Shown: piece by piece, positions 42,263-50,442 of the stretch
Layout of the letters: the number at the start of each line of letters is the position of its first letter
Position numbering within the stretch: the stretch's first letter is position 1
Assembly (NCBI GenBank): GCA_965250275.1
Contig: OZ252297.1
Location: 3,658,001-3,722,000, forward strand
Origin: G965250275 sp965250275
GTDB taxonomy: Bacteria > Pseudomonadota > Alphaproteobacteria > Rhodobacterales > Rhodobacteraceae
DNA length: 64,000 bases
Direction of reading: 5' to 3'
Translations under genes and position numbers: made by a program
Notes under the pieces: generated by a model
What the model was told of the DNA's origin: nothing
The model's input: the letters and a program-made list of their open reading frames with translations, nothing else
The model's database searches: none

Positions 42263-43900
42263 ATGAGCACTGGCACACATTACGACGCAATTGTTGCAGG
42301 CGCAGGACATAACGGACTAACGGCGGCCTGCTATCTGGCAAAGGCCGGGCTGAAAGTCCTGATTGTCGAAAAGAACGACTGGATCGGCGGAGCAGCCGTC
42401 AGCCGGTCTCTGCACGAGGGCTGGACTTACTCCAACTGCTCTTATGTCTGCTCACTCTTGCGCCGGGAAATCGTCCGCGATCTCGAGTTGCCCCGCTTCG
42501 GCCTTCAAGTGATCCCATACGAAGGCGGTGCAACCTTCACCCGTGACGGGGACTACTTCGCCTATTACTCCGACCACCACGCGTTGCGCCGCGAAATCGC
42601 CCGACACAACCCGCGCGATGCAGATGCCTATGCGCGCTACAGCCAATCGATCATGCGGCAATGCCGGTTCATTCGCCCGTTCCTGCTGCGCAATGCGCCT
42701 GATCCGACATCAGTGCACCCGCGCGATCTGGGCGAGATGCTGTACCTTGTCAAAAAGGCCCATGGGCTCGGCAAGAAAGAACTTGGCGAAACCCTGCGCT
42801 TCTGGACCATGTCGATTGGCGACTTTCTGGACGAGCATTTCGAGAACGACCTGATCAAAGCGCATCTGGCCGGATCAGGCATCATCGGAACCGGTTTGGG
42901 CGTGTACTCGCCGGGCACGGCCTATGTCCTGCTGCATCACTACATGGGCGACATCGACGGCGGAATCGGCGCCTGGGGGTTTGCCCGCGGCGGAATGGGC
43001 GCAATTTCCAAAGCGCTCGGCGCAGCTTTCGAAGAAGCCGGCGGCACGATTCACAAAGGATCGGGCGTCGAACAGTTCCTGACAAAAGACGGTCGCGTAA
43101 CCGGCGTAGCGCTCGAAGACGGACGGGAGTTCCATGCCCCTGTGGTGGCGTCCAACATGGACGTGAAACGTACGATCCTGAAGCACATCGACCAGAGCGC
43201 CCTGCCCGAAGAGTTCACGCGCGCCGTGGAACGGTTCAAAATCCGGGGCTCAAGCGCAAAGCTGAACATCGCACTGGACGCCATGCCGGCGATGCCCGCG
43301 GCACCGGAGCATGCCAGCTTTATCCGCGGCGACATGCACGCATCCGAGAGCCTGTGGGAACTGGAGCGCGCCTATGACGAGTGGAAAGACGGGCGTTGGT
43401 CATCGAAACCTTACATCGACATGCTGATCCCTTCACAGATTGATCCGACCATGGCGCCGCATGGCAAGCACATGATGACGGTCTTTGTTCAATACGCCCC
43501 GTATGATCTGGACGTGGATGGCCATCGTAGCGGCGAAAACTGGGATGACACGCATCGCAATGCGATGGCAGAAACGGTGCTCGACCAGATGGCCGTGGCC
43601 TGCCCTGATATCCGCGACCGGATTGTCCATATGGAGGTGCGCAGCCCCCGTGAACTTGAGCTTGAAGTTGGCCTCACCGAGGGAAACATCTTCCAGGGCG
43701 AATTGACCTTTGACCAGCTCTTTTTCAACCGGCCGGTCCCCGGATACGCGCAGTACGACACGCCCATCAAGGGTCTCTACCTCGTTGGCTCCTCTTCACA
43801 TCCGGGTGGCGGCGTCATGGCCGCACCGGGGGCAAATGCAGCGCGCGAAATTCTCAGGCGCGAAGCGCCCAGATCCCGCATGCAAGGATATGCCGCATGA
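42263..43900 (+). CDS. PYROXD2-like FAD-dependent oxidoreductase, first of a tandem pair
   Basis: A 545-residue flavoprotein of the phytoene-desaturase/PYROXD2 group. The dinucleotide motif is DAIVAGAGHNGLTAACYLAK, followed by KNDWIGGAAVSRSLHEGWTY. The C-terminal FAD motif is GLYLVGSSSHPGGGVMAAPG, diagnostic of this branch. There is no signal peptide and no long hydrophobic helix beyond the Rossmann strand. The ATG was set by CAGGAGG eight bases upstream. The substrate is unknown; gene context (GcvT-type protein, class III aminotransferase, dioxygenase) argues against a carotenoid. Confidence 0.86.
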   Translation: MSTGTHYDAIVAGAGHNGLTAACYLAKAGLKVLIVEKNDWIGGAAVSRSLHEGWTYSNCSYVCSLLRREIVRDLELPRFGLQVIPYEGGATFTRDGDYFAYYSDHHALRREIARHNPRDADAYARYSQSIMRQCRFIRPFLLRNAPDPTSVHPRDLGEMLYLVKKAHGLGKKELGETLRFWTMSIGDFLDEHFENDLIKAHLAGSGIIGTGLGVYSPGTAYVLLHHYMGDIDGGIGAWGFARGGMGAISKALGAAFEEAGGTIHKGSGVEQFLTKDGRVTGVALEDGREFHAPVVASNMDVKRTILKHIDQSALPEEFTRAVERFKIRGSSAKLNIALDAMPAMPAAPEHASFIRGDMHASESLWELERAYDEWKDGRWSSKPYIDMLIPSQIDPTMAPHGKHMMTVFVQYAPYDLDVDGHRSGENWDDTHRNAMAETVLDQMAVACPDIRDRIVHMEVRSPRELELEVGLTEGNIFQGELTFDQLFFNRPVPGYAQYDTPIKGLYLVGSSSHPGGGVMAAPGANAAREILRREAPRSRMQGYAA

Positions 43901-45468
43901 GCCGGTTCGACGCGATCGTCATTGGTGGCGGGCACAATGGCCTCGTTGCCGCCGCAACCCTGGCGCAGGCCGGGAAGACGGTGTGCGTGCTCGAACGTGC
44001 ACCGATGCTGGGTGGCATGGCTGCCGACAGTGACTGGGTCGAGGGCGTGCGTGGTCCGCGGCTGGCACATTTGCTCTACAATTTGAGCCCACTGGTGTCG
44101 TCCGAACTGGGTCTCGACGATCCGGAAAGCAGTTTTCGCACTCTGACACTGCCTACGATCTGCCTTGACCCAGAGGACAAACACCTGATCCTGGATGGGT
44201 CTGACGTGCGCTTTGCGAACGGTGAGCCTCACCCGGACGCTCAGGCCTATGCGCACCTGACCGAACGCCTCAGCCAGTTTGCCGAGCTGTTGCGAGGCCT
44301 TGCTGAGGCGCCGCCGCCGGGGCTGAACGGCGCCCCGCTTTCCGTTGCCAACCTCAAGCAACTGCTGCGCCTGGGCCGCCTGGGGTGGAGCCTGAAGCGC
44401 CTGCCGAAGCCCGAAATGCGTGAGTTCCTTCGCATCGTGCTGTCCAATGCCTTTGATCTTGTTCTGGACGAGCTGCCGGACGGGCCTCTGGCAGGACAAC
44501 TGGCCGCCGACGCCATACGCGGCGCAAATGCCGGACCGCGCGCGCCGGGCACCGTCTTCAGCCTGATGTACCGCATGGGGCATGGCGGGTCAGTCAGCTT
44601 GCCGATGGGCGGAATGGACAGCGTCGTGAAGGGATTTGGCGCCGCCGCCCGTATCGCCGGCTGCCAGATCCGAACCGACGCTGCGGTGCAACGTATCCTG
44701 CTGGAAGAGGATGCGGTGTGCGGCGTTGAACTGAGCGACGGACAACGGCTTCGGGCACCGCTTGTGCTGACCAGCACCGGGCCGTTGGCAGCCTGCCAGA
44801 TGGCGGGGCCCCAACATTTCGACATCGAAACCACGCGTCGATTGCGCAGCTTACGGGCCAAAGGGACCGCGGCCAAAATCAATCTGGTGTTAAGGGACGT
44901 CCCTCAGTTCACCGGCCTGACCGAGGCCCAAAGCGCGGGACGATTGCTGATTGCGCCAAGTGCCACCTATGTCGAGCGTGCATTCAACCCCTCGAAATAC
45001 GGAGACATGTCAGACAATCCGGTCATTGAAGCGGTGACCCCCTCCCTCAGTGATCCCGCGCTGGTGTCGGATGGCCGCCATATCATGTCAGTGGTGATGC
45101 AATATGCGCCATACACGTTGAACGGCGGATGGACCCAGGCCGCCAAGGACAAATTACAGCGCATCACAGTGGATGCCCTTGCCCGCCACGCACCGGGATT
45201 GCCGGATCTGATTGTGCAGAGCGAGGCCTTGCCACCCACGGAGATCGAGGCGCTGACCGGCGCGCCAGGGGGCCATTGGCATCATGCCGAAATGAGTTTT
45301 GATCAGTTGCTGACAATTCGACCCGTCAACGGCATGGGCCAGTATGCGATGGGTCCGACGGGCATGTATCTGTGCGGTGCGTCCGGACACCCGGGTGGCG
45401 ACGTGATGGGGCTCGCCGGGCGGAATGCTGCACTACAGGCCCTGCAGGACGAGGCGCGAAGAGCATGA
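43897..45468 (+). CDS. PYROXD2-like FAD-dependent oxidoreductase, second of a tandem pair
   Basis: A 523-residue paralogue of the preceding protein with the same landmarks: DAIVIGGGHNGLVAAATLAQ, RAPMLGGMAADSDWVEG and GMYLCGASGHPGGDVMGLAG. The two genes overlap by 4 bp (ATGA), so they are co-translated and may form a heterodimer. It lacks the first protein's HEGWTYSNCSYV segment and has a different central domain, so the two are not recent duplicates. Confidence 0.86.
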   Translation: MSRFDAIVIGGGHNGLVAAATLAQAGKTVCVLERAPMLGGMAADSDWVEGVRGPRLAHLLYNLSPLVSSELGLDDPESSFRTLTLPTICLDPEDKHLILDGSDVRFANGEPHPDAQAYAHLTERLSQFAELLRGLAEAPPPGLNGAPLSVANLKQLLRLGRLGWSLKRLPKPEMREFLRIVLSNAFDLVLDELPDGPLAGQLAADAIRGANAGPRAPGTVFSLMYRMGHGGSVSLPMGGMDSVVKGFGAAARIAGCQIRTDAAVQRILLEEDAVCGVELSDGQRLRAPLVLTSTGPLAACQMAGPQHFDIETTRRLRSLRAKGTAAKINLVLRDVPQFTGLTEAQSAGRLLIAPSATYVERAFNPSKYGDMSDNPVIEAVTPSLSDPALVSDGRHIMSVVMQYAPYTLNGGWTQAAKDKLQRITVDALARHAPGLPDLIVQSEALPPTEIEALTGAPGGHWHHAEMSFDQLLTIRPVNGMGQYAMGPTGMYLCGASGHPGGDVMGLAGRNAALQALQDEARRA

Positions 45469-46646
45469 GTGTGGTGACCGATCCCAAACTGGGCCTGATC
45501 GACGGCCCCTTTCACCCCCGGCTTGAACCGCTGAACCGCGCCAAGGCCTGGTATGGCTGGGCGGGTGTCGCCGCCCCTTCCATGCTGGACACGGTGGAGT
45601 TCGAGTATTTCGCGTTGCGCAATCAGGCAACGCTCTTTGATATCTCTCCGATGCAAAAGTACCGCATCACGGGACCCGACGCTGCACGATTGATCGACCG
45701 CCTTGTTGCGCGCGATCTCAGCCGGGTCCGGGATGGCCGGGTTGCTTATGCGGTTTGGTGCGACGAGGACGGCATGGTCATTGATGATGGCACGCTCTTC
45801 CGGTTCTCCGAAACGGACTGGCGGCTGTGTTGTCAGGAACCGATGCTGACGTGGCTTTGCGACGCGGCCTGGGGGTTTGACGCCGAAATAGAAGACGAAA
45901 GTGAAACCGTGGCGGGGCTGGCTGTTCAGGGTCCGACCTCGTACTCGGTCCTGCGCGCCGCAGGGTATGATGTCTCTGCGCTCAAACCGTTCGATATGGC
46001 CGAAATTGCGCCGGGCCTGATGATCTCGCGCACCGGCTTCACCGGCGATCTTGGCTATGAGCTGTGGATGGCGCCAGAAGACGCGCTGTCAGTCTGGGAT
46101 ACCTTGTGGGAAGCCGGTACCGGATGGGGCGTGCGGGCGATCGGCTATGAAGCCGTCAACATCGCGCGCATCGAGGCCGGTTTCCTCACTGCTGGCGTCG
46201 ATTTCCAGCCCGTGCACGCAGCCGAACGCCTGCACCGCGGACGCACGCCTTTTGAGCTGGGCCTGGGCCGGATGGTGGACCTGACCAAAGGTCATTTTAA
46301 CGGCCGCCGCGCCCTGGTCGAAAAACAAAAGAAGGGTCCACGGAGCCTTTTGCTCAAGGTTGACGTCGAGGGTTTCAAGCCAGCGGAAGGGGCCCTGGTC
46401 TATCACCGCAAGCGCCGCGAAGTGGGTCAGATCACCTCGGGCGTCTGGTCCCCGACAGCCAAGCGCAACATTGCCCTCGCGGAAGTGCAGATGCCTTACG
46501 CCACTCGCGGCCCCCTTCACCTTTGGACCGATGTTTACACCTATCAGGAAGGTCAATGGGACCGGCGCATGGCGCGCCTCACCCCGATGGACAAGGCCTT
46601 CTATTCACCGCCACGCGCACGCGCCACACCGCCTGCCCCTTACTGA
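45465..46646 (+). CDS. GcvT-family folate-dependent aminomethyl/methyl transferase
   Basis: A 393-residue protein of the GcvT/DmdA/folate-dependent demethylase family. The N-terminus holds the family pattern ALFDISPMQKYRITGPDAAR-like region (residues 61-79) with the barrel-domain motif GRVAYAVWCDEDGMVIDDGT, then RTGFTGDLGYELWM, common to GcvT proteins, and NIARIEAGF. It probably accepts a one-carbon unit onto tetrahydrofolate from a methylated substrate. It is coupled (ATGA) to the oxidoreductase pair, with which it may act like the two parts of a dimethylglycine dehydrogenase. The substrate is unknown. Confidence 0.83.
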   Translation: MSVVTDPKLGLIDGPFHPRLEPLNRAKAWYGWAGVAAPSMLDTVEFEYFALRNQATLFDISPMQKYRITGPDAARLIDRLVARDLSRVRDGRVAYAVWCDEDGMVIDDGTLFRFSETDWRLCCQEPMLTWLCDAAWGFDAEIEDESETVAGLAVQGPTSYSVLRAAGYDVSALKPFDMAEIAPGLMISRTGFTGDLGYELWMAPEDALSVWDTLWEAGTGWGVRAIGYEAVNIARIEAGFLTAGVDFQPVHAAERLHRGRTPFELGLGRMVDLTKGHFNGRRALVEKQKKGPRSLLLKVDVEGFKPAEGALVYHRKRREVGQITSGVWSPTAKRNIALAEVQMPYATRGPLHLWTDVYTYQEGQWDRRMARLTPMDKAFYSPPRARATPPAPY

Positions 46647-46660
46647 GCCGGAGATTTGCG

Positions 46661-48049
46661 ATGACCGCCACGCCTTTGATGAAAAACACCCCTACCCCCG
46701 AAGAACTGGACACCTGGAACCGGGATCACAACCTGCAGCCTTGGACCTCCACCGAAGGCTGGCGCAACACCGATTACATGCGCCTTGAAGGCGCCAAGGG
46801 CATTCACATCTGGGATCAGAACGGCAAACGGTTCATCGACGGACCGGGCGGGATGTGGTGCATCACGGTCGGCTACGGGCGCCAGGACATGGCTGACGCC
46901 ATCGCGCAGCAGATCATGGAGATGCCCTACGCCTCGCCGTGGTCCTCCACCACCAGTCCGGCTGCCAGGCTGGCCCGCAGCATCGCAGAAAAGGCGCCGG
47001 GTGATCTGAACACCGTGCATTTCACAACTGGGGGCTCTACCGCAGTCGACACCGCCCTGCGGACCGTTCAGTTCTTTAACAATCTTCTGGGGCGACCCGA
47101 GAAGAAAAAGATCATAGCGCGTGAGAAGGGCTATCACGGCTCTACGTTTCTCGCCGCGTCCGTCACCGGAAAGGAAAGGTTCGAAACCCGTTTCGATACC
47201 GCAGAGGATCTGGTGCATTTCCTGCCGGACGTGAACCCCTACCGCCGGCCCGAGGGCATGTCCGAGGCCGAATGGTGCGACGCCAAGGTTGCGGATCTGG
47301 AAGCCTTGATTGCGGACCTTGGCCCGGAAAATGTCGGAGCGTTCATCGCCGAGCCGATCCTGTGTTCAGGCGGCGTGATTGTGCCTCCAAAAGGCTATCA
47401 CCAGCGCACGCTGGACGTATGCCGCCGACATGACATCATCTACATTTCCGACGAGGTCGTAACCGGATTTGGCCGTCTCGGGCACTGGTTCGCATCCGAA
47501 GAGGTGTTTGGCATCACACCCGATATCATCACCTGCGCCAAAGGCCTGACATCGGGGTATCTGCCGCTTGGGGCCTGCATCCTTTCGGATCGGCTTTTGT
47601 CCCGGATGAAAGAGGCAGAAGGCGACGATGTCTTCTACAATGGCTATACCTATTCGGGACATCCGGTCAGCTGCGCAGCAGCCCTCAAGAACATCGAAAT
47701 CATGGAGAACGAGGACGTGCTGGGCCATGTGCGGCGCGTCACACCCCAGTTTCAGGAGCGTCTGCGCCGGATCGGTGAGAAATTCGACATCGTCGGTGAC
47801 GCCCGCGGCATGGGTTTGCTGGGCTGTCTGGAATGCAACCCGGACCTGACGGACCAGAGCTTTGAAAAGCATCTCCAGTTCGGCGCCAAACTGGATGCCA
47901 TTTGCGAAGAGATGGGCCTGTTGCTCAGACCCTATGGCAATATGGCAGTGTTCTCGCCGCCACTGATCATCTCTGAAGAGCAAATTGAAGAGATGTTCGA
48001 CATTATGGAAGCGGCGCTCGTCCGCCTTTCAAAGGACTACGCCCTGTGA
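46661..48049 (+). CDS. Class III PLP-dependent aminotransferase
   Basis: A 462-residue fold-type I aminotransferase. It shows the PLP-phosphate/ring contacts in TGGSTAVDTALRTVQFF and YHGSTFLAASVTG, the pyridine-binding Asp in YISDEVVTGFGR and the Schiff-base Lys in ITCAKGLTSGYLPLGA. It belongs to the beta-alanine/taurine/polyamine omega-aminotransferase group. GGAG precedes the ATG by 7 bp, 14 bp after the GcvT-like gene. It probably removes a terminal amino group from the pathway intermediate. Confidence 0.92.
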   Translation: MTATPLMKNTPTPEELDTWNRDHNLQPWTSTEGWRNTDYMRLEGAKGIHIWDQNGKRFIDGPGGMWCITVGYGRQDMADAIAQQIMEMPYASPWSSTTSPAARLARSIAEKAPGDLNTVHFTTGGSTAVDTALRTVQFFNNLLGRPEKKKIIAREKGYHGSTFLAASVTGKERFETRFDTAEDLVHFLPDVNPYRRPEGMSEAEWCDAKVADLEALIADLGPENVGAFIAEPILCSGGVIVPPKGYHQRTLDVCRRHDIIYISDEVVTGFGRLGHWFASEEVFGITPDIITCAKGLTSGYLPLGACILSDRLLSRMKEAEGDDVFYNGYTYSGHPVSCAAALKNIEIMENEDVLGHVRRVTPQFQERLRRIGEKFDIVGDARGMGLLGCLECNPDLTDQSFEKHLQFGAKLDAICEEMGLLLRPYGNMAVFSPPLIISEEQIEEMFDIMEAALVRLSKDYAL

Positions 48050-48073
48050 TCCCTGCGCGAAACGGAGCCTGAT

Positions 48074-48865
48074 ATGATCCCAAGATTTCAAGACGCCAGC
48101 GATAGCGACGCGATCACGCAAGCCTTGCTGAAAGAGGGCGGAGCAATCGTCACCAATTTGGTGGAACCCGCCCTGCTCGACCAGATCTCGGCAGACTTGC
48201 GCGGCCCGTTCGACGCGCAGGGCCACAAGTTTTCCAATGACTTCAACGGCTACAAAACCTTGCGTCTGGGGGGAATCCTCGGCTTGTCGCGCAGTGCGGC
48301 AGACCTCATCGCGCATCCGTTGGTTCTGGCGGTCGCGGACGGTGTGCTGAAGCGCCATTGCATCTCGTACCGGATCGGCAGTTCGACCGCGATCGAGATC
48401 CTTCCGGGCGAGGCGGCTCAGGTGTTGCATCGTGACGATGACTTCTATCCCATCCGGATTCCCGGCGTCGAGTTCCAGATATCGGCCATGTTTGCCCTGG
48501 ACGATTTCACCGTGGCGAACGGAGCCACGCGGGTTGTGCCGGGCTCACAGGATCTGCGCCCGATCAAAGAAGTCGCTGAAACGGATATCGAACAGGCCGT
48601 CATGCCGCGGGGATCGGTTCTGTTTTACCTTGGCGGCACCATTCATGCGGGTGGTGCCAACACCTCTTCCGCGCCCCGGACAGGACTGATCACCACCTAC
48701 AGTCTGGGTTGGCTTCGGCAGGAAGAAAACCACTACCTGACCGTGTCACGCGAAGTTGCCGACAGCTATCCGGACCATATCCGGCGCCTCATGGGATACC
48801 AGTCCCATGGTCCAAGTCTGGGCGTCTACCCAGGTGACCCGGACGACAACTGGTTCGATGCCTAA
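48074..48865 (+). CDS. Phytanoyl-CoA-dioxygenase-family Fe(II)/2-oxoglutarate oxygenase
   Basis: A 263-residue soluble oxygenase. The iron-binding facial triad is visible as HxD in QVLHRDDDF and a distal His in GGTIHAGGANTS, followed by the 2-oxoglutarate-binding Arg in SSAPRTGLITTYS. The typical ANGATRVVPGSQD core is present. Such enzymes hydroxylate or oxidatively N-demethylate small molecules. It ends the operon that starts at 42263 and overlaps the convergent acetyltransferase stop by 4 bp. Confidence 0.88.
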   Translation: MIPRFQDASDSDAITQALLKEGGAIVTNLVEPALLDQISADLRGPFDAQGHKFSNDFNGYKTLRLGGILGLSRSAADLIAHPLVLAVADGVLKRHCISYRIGSSTAIEILPGEAAQVLHRDDDFYPIRIPGVEFQISAMFALDDFTVANGATRVVPGSQDLRPIKEVAETDIEQAVMPRGSVLFYLGGTIHAGGANTSSAPRTGLITTYSLGWLRQEENHYLTVSREVADSYPDHIRRLMGYQSHGPSLGVYPGDPDDNWFDA

Positions 48866-49467
48866 CTGGCGGTCTGTTGGGCCCGCCATTCAGCACGAGT
48901 AACGGCAAACCACGGCACATCTTCGGCATAGGCGCGGCGCAGGCCCAGCGCCCGCATTCCTGACTTGGTCAGAACCCGCTGCGAGGCATGGTTCTCGTGG
49001 TCCGTGCAGGCCACAACTTCGTCGAGCGTCGTCTGTTCAAACGCGAACCGCAAAAGCCGCGCGCAGATCTCGCTGGCATATCCCTGCCCCCAGGCAGATT
49101 TTTTCAGCATGTAGCCCACTTCAATCTGGGCATCAGGATAAGCTTCGGGGGTCAAACTGTCCCAATCGGTGTCGAGGTCCTCAATCGGAATGGGTGTCAG
49201 CACACCATCGCCCAGTTTCTCGCCGGTCTGTTTGTTCAGCACGCACCACATTCCGATGCGCCCCCCTGCACCGCGCTGGCAGACTTCCCCGATCTTTGCG
49301 GCCAATTCCTCCTCAGTCATGGGATCGCAGACATATTTTACGACATCGGGATCGGTCATGACCTCGATCGACAAGTCCAGATCCGTTTCCGCATAGGGAC
49401 GCAGCCGCAACCGCGCGGTTTCCAGCTCCAGATCCGCGGGCGCAAGGGCTGGGACAGCCGCCGTCAT
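48862..49467 (-). CDS. GNAT acetyltransferase (RimJ/RimL type)
   Basis: A 201-residue N-acetyltransferase. The N-terminus LETARLRLRPYAETDLDLSI is typical of RimJ/RimL relatives, and the acetyl-CoA motif is KSAWGQGYASEICARLLRFA, followed by ACTDHENHASQRVLTKSGM. The start overlaps the stop of the upstream methyltransferase (ATGA). The substrate is unknown; it may act on the same metabolite as the methyltransferase. Confidence 0.87.
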   Translation of the reverse strand: MTAAVPALAPADLELETARLRLRPYAETDLDLSIEVMTDPDVVKYVCDPMTEEELAAKIGEVCQRGAGGRIGMWCVLNKQTGEKLGDGVLTPIPIEDLDTDWDSLTPEAYPDAQIEVGYMLKKSAWGQGYASEICARLLRFAFEQTTLDEVVACTDHENHASQRVLTKSGMRALGLRRAYAEDVPWFAVTRAEWRAQQTAS

Positions 49468-50240
49468 TGCGGTTTCTGACCTCGAATGTGGTGTGGGCAA
49501 TGCTCACCGGATTTCAGCACGCCCACCATCGCGGTCCAGGTGCCGATCTGATGTTCAATGAACTCCGCACCATGGCGCGCTTCCCATCCCGGGCGTTCAG
49601 GTCCGGTCAGCTGCGCCAGTTCAGCAGCGCCCACCTCTGCATACCAAGGGTTTCTGTTGACAAGGGCCACGTTCTTGAACCCTGCGCCTTCCATCGCGGC
49701 ACGATAGCTGTCCGGTGAGGCCATTGCAAAATCGAGCGCTTCCATCTCGATGTAGTGCGCCATTTCTGGTGAGGGTGGCCCATCATGGGACATCAGCCAG
49801 TCCGAAGCGGCGAACCAGCCGCCCGGCGTCAGAACCCGGAATGCTTCGGAGGCCAGAAACGACTTATCCGGAATGTGAATGATCGAATCCTTGGAAAACA
49901 CAACATCGAAGCTGCCGTCTTCGAAAGGCAACGGCCCGGGCTCAACTTTCTTGATCTCGATGCGGTCGGTCATGCCCGCTGCGGCGGCGCGTGCCGTGGC
50001 CGCGGAACACACTGGTGTTTCGACATCTATACCGGTGACGTGCGCAGCCCCATGGTCGCGAACCAGAGAGAGGGTGATCGCCCCTGACCCACAGCCGATG
50101 TCGAGCACGGATTTGCCGCTGAGGTCGAGGTCGGAAATCACACGGCCCACCTCTTCAGCGCCACCGGGGGACAGGTATCCTTCGCCCCACATCTCTTCCA
50201 GAAAATCGATGTGGGCGTTGTCGTATAGGTCTTCGGCCAT
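49464..50240 (-). CDS. SAM-dependent methyltransferase (N-methyltransferase-like)
   Basis: A 258-residue class I methyltransferase. Motif I is SVLDIGCGSGAITLSL; the acidic ribose ligand lies in VTGIDVETP. The segments GEGYLSPGGAEEV and FSKDSIIHIPDKSFLASEAF with LTPGGWFAASDW resemble phosphoethanolamine/glycine-sarcosine N-methyltransferases, so an amine substrate is plausible but unproven. It is divergent from the dimethylglycine-dehydrogenase-like gene and co-translated with the acetyltransferase. Confidence 0.83.
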   Translation of the reverse strand: MAEDLYDNAHIDFLEEMWGEGYLSPGGAEEVGRVISDLDLSGKSVLDIGCGSGAITLSLVRDHGAAHVTGIDVETPVCSAATARAAAAGMTDRIEIKKVEPGPLPFEDGSFDVVFSKDSIIHIPDKSFLASEAFRVLTPGGWFAASDWLMSHDGPPSPEMAHYIEMEALDFAMASPDSYRAAMEGAGFKNVALVNRNPWYAEVGAAELAQLTGPERPGWEARHGAEFIEHQIGTWTAMVGVLKSGEHCPHHIRGQKPQ

Positions 50241-50347
50241 CCTTTTCCCCCTGCTGGCTTGTCCGCCCAGTCAACCGCGAAACAGGCCCAAGAACAAGCG
50301 GAGATCCCTGCGTAGACGGACAAAACAAAGCAATTTGAGGAATCCCC

Positions 50348-50365
50348 ACTGAATATGCGTTCAAT
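50348..50365. promoter_or_regulatory. Degenerate copy of the 18-bp operator upstream of the DMGDH-like gene
   Basis: ACTGAATATGCGTTCAAT matches the perfect palindrome at 35900 at 13 of 18 positions, with both TGAAT and TTCA arms kept and the centre changed. It lies in the 202-bp divergent gap, 77 bp before the dehydrogenase ATG and 107 bp from the methyltransferase start. This is a weaker call than the other two sites. Confidence 0.4.
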
Positions 50366-50442
50366 CAATTGATGTATCGCGCGCCTGCCGCTAGGACTCC
50401 GGGTACGATCGCAAAAGACCACCGCACCATGAGGAAGGCCCC

